This document shows positions 15,225-19,979 of a DNA stretch of 19,979 nt, piece by piece. Position 1 is the stretch's first letter; each line of letters starts with the position of its first letter. The position numbers and the translations under genes were made by a program. A model generated the notes under the pieces. It was not told where the DNA came from. It saw only the letters and a program-made list of their open reading frames with translations, and ran no database searches. This DNA is from DATKSG01 sp035531775 (GTDB lineage Bacteria; Actinomycetota; Acidimicrobiia; Acidimicrobiales; UBA8190). Where the stretch lies: NCBI GenBank assembly GCA_035531775.1, contig DATKSG010000062.1, forward strand, positions 1-19,979, in the 5' to 3' direction.

Positions 15225-16979
15225 GTGCGGGCCCAGTTCGCATCGCTGCGCGCCCGGATGCCCCGTAGCTCACGGGGAGCCGCTCCCTTGTCGGTCATCG
15301 CGGTGGCAGCCGCGCTCATGGCGAGCAGCGTGGCCATGGGATCGACCGGAGCGCGGGGTGCCACGGTGCACCACGTCCGCAGCAACCCCACCCCCAACGC
15401 CAGCCTCGAGCAGCAGTTCGCCGCCAGTGCTCCGCCGCTGCAGTTGCCGGCCGCCACCGCCCCGCCGGCGCCGGCCCCGCCCACCTTGGCCTCGGCCCCG
15501 CCGCTACAGAGCCACGAGATCTTCGGCTTCGCCCCGTGGTGGAACCTGGCCGAGGAGGCAGTCTTCGACGTGAAGGACCTCACCACCATCGCCTACTTCT
15601 CCGTCGACATCAACGGCGACGGCACCGTCGACCAGTCGAGTTCGGGCTGGGACGGATATCAAAGCCAGGCCCTGGCCGATCTGGTGACCCGTGCGCACGC
15701 CGCCAACGACCGCGTGGTGCTGACGGCCACCTGTTTCGACCAGCACACCCTCGACCACCTGACCTCCGATCCCCAAGCAGCGGCCCGCCTCGGCGCCACC
15801 ATGGTCCAGCTGGTGTCGGCCAAGAACTTGGACGGCGTGAACTTCGACTTCGAAGGCAAAGGGCCCCAGGACCAGCGCGGCCTCGACAACCTCATTGCGG
15901 CGGTGTCGGCCCAGTTGCGCGCCGCCGATCCCCACTGGCAGGTGAGCATGAGCACCTACGCCAGCTCGGCCGGCGACCCCAACGGGTTCTTCGACATCGC
16001 CGGGCTCAACAAGAGCGTGGACGCCTTCTTCGTCATGGCCTACGACATGGACGACCCCTCCACCCCATCGCCCACCGCACCGCTCACCGGGTCGGGCAAC
16101 AACGACAACGTGGACCTGGCCGAGTACAGCGCCGTCGTGCCGCGCTCGAAGATCATCCTCGGCGTCCCGTACTACGGATATGACTGGCCCACCTCCGGCC
16201 CCGGCCAGGGGTCCCAGGCCACCGGGCCGCCCACCCCGGTCACCTACGCCCAGGTGGCGGCCACCAACGGGCCCTCCTACTGGGACCGCCAGAGCGATAC
16301 CCCCTGGACGGCCTACCAGAACGGTTCCCAGTGGCATCAGGTCTTCTTCGACGACCCCACCTCGCTGGCGCTCAAAGCCCGCCTGGCCAACGCCTACGGC
16401 ATCGCCGGGCTCGGGGTGTGGGCTCTCGGCATGGACGGCAACGACCCGGCCATGCTGGCCGCCCTGCTGGGCAAGGCCTCGCCGGCCAAATACCTGAGCG
16501 GGCCGGCCACAGCGCAGTCCTCGTCGGGCACCACCCCCGGTGCCACGCAGGGCGCCGCCAACCCGTACTCCTACAGTGGGGTATGGGACGCCAACCGGGA
16601 GAATCTCCAACCGGTCGACCCTGCCACCCTGCCCGGTGGAGGATCTGGACGCGCCGTGGGACAGCTGGCCGACTTCGCCACCAACGACCCGGCTGTGTCG
16701 TGTCTGTCGGGGGGCAAGCCCTTGCCCGTCTACGAGATGGCGGCCAGCCCCAACACCTACATCGTGCAAGCCACCACGCCGACGTACTGCGCCTCTGGGA
16801 CATGGAGCTTCACCGCCGCCCCCCAGCCGAGCCCGAGCAATGGCTCAGGGAGCGGAAGCTCTTCCACCACCACGTCGCCGAGCACCACCACCACGTCGCC
16901 GCCGCCCACCGTCCCCCTCGTGACCAAGCCCACCACGAGCACCACCACGAGCTCGACCCAGCCCGGTCTGCACCTGTAA
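15225..16979 (+). CDS. Secreted GH18 glycosidase (chitinase / SleL-YaaH-like) with Ser/Thr/Pro tail
   Basis: An exported glycosidase cleaving beta-1,4 links next to N-acetylglucosamine, in chitin, peptidoglycan or N-glycans. From the GTG at 15225 it has 584 residues. In order: signal peptide (about 20-46, SVIAVAAALMASSVAMGS); an Ala/Pro linker (about 70-95); a GH18 barrel (about 96-425) starting EIFGFAPWW, with active-site motif LDGVNFDFEG in which Glu210 is the acid, then FFVMAYDM and ILGVPYYGYDW; a roughly 100-residue C-terminal region with two Cys (SCLSGGKP, TYCASGTWSF); and a Thr/Ser/Pro tail of about 45 residues. Asn in DGVNFDFE, where classic chitinases have Asp (DGxDxDxE), is the form seen in SleL/YaaH-type cell-wall glycosidases, so peptidoglycan is a real alternative substrate. 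It stands alone on the plus strand and converges on GH92. Confidence 0.86.
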   Translation: MRAQFASLRARMPRSSRGAAPLSVIAVAAALMASSVAMGSTGARGATVHHVRSNPTPNASLEQQFAASAPPLQLPAATAPPAPAPPTLASAPPLQSHEIFGFAPWWNLAEEAVFDVKDLTTIAYFSVDINGDGTVDQSSSGWDGYQSQALADLVTRAHAANDRVVLTATCFDQHTLDHLTSDPQAAARLGATMVQLVSAKNLDGVNFDFEGKGPQDQRGLDNLIAAVSAQLRAADPHWQVSMSTYASSAGDPNGFFDIAGLNKSVDAFFVMAYDMDDPSTPSPTAPLTGSGNNDNVDLAEYSAVVPRSKIILGVPYYGYDWPTSGPGQGSQATGPPTPVTYAQVAATNGPSYWDRQSDTPWTAYQNGSQWHQVFFDDPTSLALKARLANAYGIAGLGVWALGMDGNDPAMLAALLGKASPAKYLSGPATAQSSSGTTPGATQGAANPYSYSGVWDANRENLQPVDPATLPGGGSGRAVGQLADFATNDPAVSCLSGGKPLPVYEMAASPNTYIVQATTPTYCASGTWSFTAAPQPSPSNGSGSGSSSTTTSPSTTTTSPPPTVPLVTKPTTSTTTSSTQPGLHL

Positions 16980-17289
16980 CCGGGGCCGCCTCGCATGCCC
17001 GCCCGGGGCCGCCTACGAGGGGCTACGTGCAGCGGACCTGGAGCCTCGAGGACGGCCGGCCCCTAAATGACGAGACCGGCTTCCTGCGCGACGGCGGCGA
17101 CGGACGCGTCGAGATGGTCCTCGCCCGTGACCTCGGCGATGAGCTCACCACCTTCACCGAGGCGAGGTACTCGGCTCGGGAGTTGGCCATGGGACGCATG
17201 CAGGAAGTGCCCATAGCCCTGAGGGGCTCCGGCGCTGGCGGCTCTCGCCGATGCCGTGAACAGTCCCCAAGCGCCGTGTTTGCGCCTCG
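16980..17289. other. 310-base convergent gap between GH18 and GH92, no supported gene
   Basis: Open frames exist on both strands, which is expected at this GC content. The plus-strand frame from GTG 17027 (AGGGG 4 nt upstream) reads plausible sequence (VEMVLARDLGDELTTFTEAR) and the minus strand ends a frame at 17063 (GEDHLDASVAAVAQEAGLVI). Neither has a recognisable family, and only one can be real. A 12-nt direct repeat (CCGGGGCCGCCT, 16980-16991 and 17003-17014) and a 5-bp hairpin (AGCCC/GGGCT, 17215-17228) without a T-run are present. One frame could be a gene remnant. Confidence 0.4.
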
Positions 17290-19689
17290 TCACGACGACA
17301 TCGAGGGAGGTGCCGCCCCGGGGCCGCTGGCCCACGACGCACTGGGAACCGGACCGACCCCAAAACACAGCGTCCCCCCCGGGGCGAGCTCACCGGCCGA
17401 TATCCAAGTCCGTGACAACGGCAAACCGTCAAGCCGTGCCGACTGCACGTACTGGGCCACCGGCGATGTCTCAGGCGCGCTGATCACGAACGACCCTTGT
17501 GAACCGAGCCTGATCGTCTCCAGTGGGAACGTGGGGGTGGTGAGCTCCCAGGAGGGAGTTCCGGGGGTGACCTGGTAGATGCCGAGAGCCGATAGCACGT
17601 ACCACGCAGACATCTCCCCGGCGTCATCGTTTCCCGGCAGCCCGTCGGGCGAGGCGTTGTAGGTCTGCATCTCGGAGTGCACCACCTTGGCCGTTTTCCA
17701 CGGCTGTCCCAACCAGTCGTAGTAGTAGGGGGACCACAGGTCGGGCTCGTTGCTGGCGGTGTACTGGTCGCCGACGTAGTAGATGCCGCCCTCGTTGTCG
17801 TAGACCTGGGCCACCGGCAGGGGTGCGGTACCTGTCTGCAAGGCGGTGGAGAAGAACAGGTCCAGTCGCGACAAGGTTGCATCCCGTCCACCGATCGCCT
17901 GGGTGAGCCCGGCAACGTCTTGGGGTACCGACCACAGGTACTGCCACCCGGTCCCCTCCTGCCAGCCGTCTTGCGAATCGGGGCTGAAGATCGATTCCGG
18001 CCCGACGCTGGTGGGGTTGGCCCAGGAGCCGTCGCTGTTGCGGGGACGAAGGAAGCGGTCGGAGGGGTCGAAGAGGTTCTTCCAGTACCCGCCGAGCCCG
18101 CTGAACTGCTCCACCTGCGCCGGGGTGCCATAAGTCTGGGCCACCTGGGCCAGGGCGCCGTACCCGATGGCGTAGGAGAGCGTCTCCGACGATGGGCGGT
18201 TGTCGGTCCCGGCGTAGGGGATGTAGCCATTGTCCAGGTAGACGCCGAGGTGCCCGGAGCCCGCCAGGGGGGTGGTGGCGGCATGGACCAGATCGGCGTA
18301 GGCCGTGCCCGCCTCCTGCCCGCTCAGCACGCCGTCGGCCAAGTCGGTGGCCAGCACCTCGATGGCCGAGTCGCCACCCATGGTTCCGTAGTCGAGGTTC
18401 GAGTAGACCCAGCGGGGGAACTTCTCGCCATTTTGGTCGTAGTCGGCGAGCAGAGACGTGGCGATGTCCTGAGCCACCGCCGGTTCGACAAGATCGAGCA
18501 GCGGGACCTGCGAGCGATAGATGTCCCATAGCGAGAGATTCGTGTAGTGCTCGTGGCCCACAGGGACTTGGTGGACCTGGTCATCGAGGCCGAGGTAGCT
18601 GCCGTCATCGTCGTTGAGCACGCTCGGCATGAGCAGGGCGCGGTAGAGGTTCGTGTAGAACGTCTCGGTGGTCGCCGTGCTCCCACCAGTAACCACCACG
18701 TCGCGCAGGTGCTCGTTCCACGTCTGTGTGGCGGCGGCACGGATGGCGTCGAAAGACAGCGAGGGTGGTGCCTCGACGGCCAAGTTGTCGGCCGCGCCGG
18801 TGGCCGAGGTGTAGGAAAGGCCGACCCTGACGGTCACCGTCTGCGGCCCGGAGGAGGCGGGGAAGCTGACCCACGCCCCGGTCGACGAGGAGGTCGACGA
18901 GGCCGAGCCGGGGTCGAGCCCGGCTCCGTCCCATGTTCCGAATGAGCCGAAGTCGCGATCGAAAGACGCACTGAAGTAGACGCGGTAGTTGCCGGAGGTC
19001 GTCGCTTTCATCCACCCCGACACCGTGTTTTCACCCGTAATGGCGACGCTCGCCAAGTTGAGCCCCACGTTGTTCTGCGAGGTGTCGAACAGCACGTTGG
19101 CGCCCTGCCCGGCGGGGTATACGAAGCGCATCACCCCGACCCTGGTCGTCGCCGTCAGCTCAGCCCGGATGTCGTACTTGCTCAGGGTCACCCCGTAGTA
19201 GCCGGGGTGCGACGTCTCGCTGGCGTGGCTGAACGACGATGCGAACATCATCGGGCTGCTCGACGAGACCGACCCGGTGGTGGCCATAATGGGCAGGTCG
19301 CCGGCAATGTGGACGCCCGCCCCGTCGAAGTGGGTGAGGGCGAACCCGGAGATCAAGGGGTCCTGATAGCCGTATCCCACGTAGTTCACCGGGTCGGGGC
19401 CGGTGGGGAGCATGGTGGCCGGTCCGGGAGTGGCCATGGCGAACGGCAGGGCCGCCCCCACGAAGGGGAACCCGGGGCCGAGCGACCCCGCCAGCGGGTT
19501 CACGTATCTGGTGAGACCCTGCGCTCCGGCGACGGGCAACCCGACCCCCGTACCGGCCACGACCGTCGAAGCCGATACCGGCCGCATCCCGACGTGGGGG
19601 CCGAGCGCGCCCGGAGCTACCACCACCGCGCCGAGAAGAGCCGCTGCTCCGAGCGCGCCGCGGACCAGGTAGGTCGGTCTCATCGGCAT
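17290..19689 (-). CDS. Secreted GH92 alpha-mannosidase
   Basis: An exported, calcium-dependent exo-mannosidase (family members remove alpha-1,2-, 1,3-, 1,4- or 1,6-linked mannose from N-glycans and yeast mannan), 799 residues, usual for GH92. It has a signal peptide at about residues 8-40. The N-terminal beta-sandwich begins YVNPLAGSLGPGFPFVGAALP (62-82) and includes SGFALTHFDGAG (114-125). The (alpha/alpha)6 barrel carries TNLSLWDIYRSQVPLLDL (383-400), QEGTGWQYLWSVPQD with acid Glu578 (577-591), and PGNDDAGEMSAWYVLSALG (685-703) with Asp688/689 in the base and calcium region. All are strong GH92 signatures. The ATG at 19689 or the ATG two codons later (19683) starts it; AGCAGG precedes. The upstream gene ends only 4 nt away, so both belong to one operon. 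Confidence 0.95.
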   Translation of the reverse strand: MPMRPTYLVRGALGAAALLGAVVVAPGALGPHVGMRPVSASTVVAGTGVGLPVAGAQGLTRYVNPLAGSLGPGFPFVGAALPFAMATPGPATMLPTGPDPVNYVGYGYQDPLISGFALTHFDGAGVHIAGDLPIMATTGSVSSSSPMMFASSFSHASETSHPGYYGVTLSKYDIRAELTATTRVGVMRFVYPAGQGANVLFDTSQNNVGLNLASVAITGENTVSGWMKATTSGNYRVYFSASFDRDFGSFGTWDGAGLDPGSASSTSSSTGAWVSFPASSGPQTVTVRVGLSYTSATGAADNLAVEAPPSLSFDAIRAAATQTWNEHLRDVVVTGGSTATTETFYTNLYRALLMPSVLNDDDGSYLGLDDQVHQVPVGHEHYTNLSLWDIYRSQVPLLDLVEPAVAQDIATSLLADYDQNGEKFPRWVYSNLDYGTMGGDSAIEVLATDLADGVLSGQEAGTAYADLVHAATTPLAGSGHLGVYLDNGYIPYAGTDNRPSSETLSYAIGYGALAQVAQTYGTPAQVEQFSGLGGYWKNLFDPSDRFLRPRNSDGSWANPTSVGPESIFSPDSQDGWQEGTGWQYLWSVPQDVAGLTQAIGGRDATLSRLDLFFSTALQTGTAPLPVAQVYDNEGGIYYVGDQYTASNEPDLWSPYYYDWLGQPWKTAKVVHSEMQTYNASPDGLPGNDDAGEMSAWYVLSALGIYQVTPGTPSWELTTPTFPLETIRLGSQGSFVISAPETSPVAQYVQSARLDGLPLSRTWISAGELAPGGTLCFGVGPVPSASWASGPGAAPPSMSS

Positions 19690-19693
19690 CCTG

Positions 19694-19979
19694 CTACGGC
19701 AATGCGCCGGTCACCGTTCCGGCCGGGTTGCCGGCAGCTTGTTGCACCTGGCTGGTCGTGCAGCTGGTCGGCGGCGGCACCGGCGGCAGGTTGGCGTCGG
19801 CCACCGGGCCGGGGTCGGTCACGGGGAAGCCGAGGCTCCCGGCGTTCGCCCGCTGGGCTGTCTCGAGATCGTTGCCGAAGGTCGGTGAGATGGTGAAGAA
19901 GCCCTCGTCGGTGGTGCTGCACTGCATGGCGCTCGGGTAGTCGCTGGGCTGCTCGATGTAGCCCAGCTGGTCATTGGCC
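19694..19979 (-). CDS. C-terminal part of a secreted or surface protein, possibly ceramidase-like (5' end outside window)
   Basis: An open frame enters from the right edge and stops with TAG at 19694. The visible 94 residues start ANDQLGYIEQPSDYP, continue with CSTTDEGFFTISPTFGND, and end in a Pro-rich segment (NLPPVPPPTSCTTSQVQQAA). The 'ANDQLGYI..P.dYp' pattern followed by a phenylalanine/glycine-rich turn resembles the stretch before the C-terminal domain in neutral/alkaline ceramidase-like hydrolases ('NDYLGYV..PEEY'), but the visible part is too short to be sure. Two Cys suggest export. It lies 4 nt upstream of GH92 and is almost certainly co-transcribed with it. An internal ATG at 19927 should not be taken as the start, since protein-like sequence continues beyond it. 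Confidence 0.6.
   Translation of the reverse strand, partial: ANDQLGYIEQPSDYPSAMQCSTTDEGFFTISPTFGNDLETAQRANAGSLGFPVTDPGPVADANLPPVPPPTSCTTSQVQQAAGNPAGTVTGALP

Noticed and set aside
15504..16769. 421-codon minus frame antisense to GH18
   Set aside because: It covers the well-supported GH18 domain and shows no start context or family features.
17215..17228. Hairpin AGCCC-TGAG-GGGCT as a terminator for GH18 or GH92
   Set aside because: Only 5 bp with no T-run on either strand and more than 200 nt from the GH18 stop; too weak to call.
16331..17578. 415-codon plus frame running from GH18 into GH92
   Set aside because: It overlaps two solid genes. Only the part at about 17027-17230 lies outside them, and it is discussed as a possible remnant.

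Overview
The window is about 20 kb of high-GC DNA with strong G/C preference at third codon positions and frequent GTG starts. This fits an Actinomycetota genome. A member of the Acidimicrobiia or a related soil or acidophilic lineage is my guess, based on a family G1 acid peptidase and many secreted Ser/Thr/Pro-tailed hydrolases. No rRNA, tRNA, CRISPR array, insertion sequence or phage gene was seen.

Left block (1-6774): a tightly coupled minus-strand operon reads, in transcription order, solute-binding protein (5899-3164), secreted PHB-depolymerase-type esterase (3164-1896), LivH-type permease (1894-1007) and LivM-type permease (1010 to beyond the left edge). Genes overlap or nearly touch. 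A TetR-family regulator is divergent (5992-6774), and a perfect 16-bp palindrome (5941-5956) lies between them, almost certainly its operator. The binding protein is unusual: a secreted beta-type domain, a two-helix membrane hairpin and long linkers precede the ligand-binding domain. I read the locus as a regulated surface system that hydrolyses an ester or polyester and imports the acid released. The substrate is unknown.

Middle (6724-8032): an Rv2258c-like SAM methyltransferase, tail-to-tail overlapping the regulator, preceded by a 58-codon gene with an excellent ribosome binding site.

Right block (8033-19979): a set of mostly secreted hydrolases on both strands: a GH15-like glucoamylase-type enzyme (+), a small lipoprotein-like protein (-), a GH5 endoglycoceramidase-like enzyme (-) behind a G1 glutamic peptidase (-), a broken secreted gene (-), a GNAT acetyltransferase (-), a GH18 enzyme (+), a GH92 alpha-mannosidase (-), and the 3' end of a gene 4 nt upstream of GH92 whose C-terminus weakly recalls neutral ceramidases. 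Together they suggest degradation of eukaryotic, perhaps fungal, glycoproteins, glycolipids and glycans, possibly at acid pH. This joint role is inference; the genes are not one operon.
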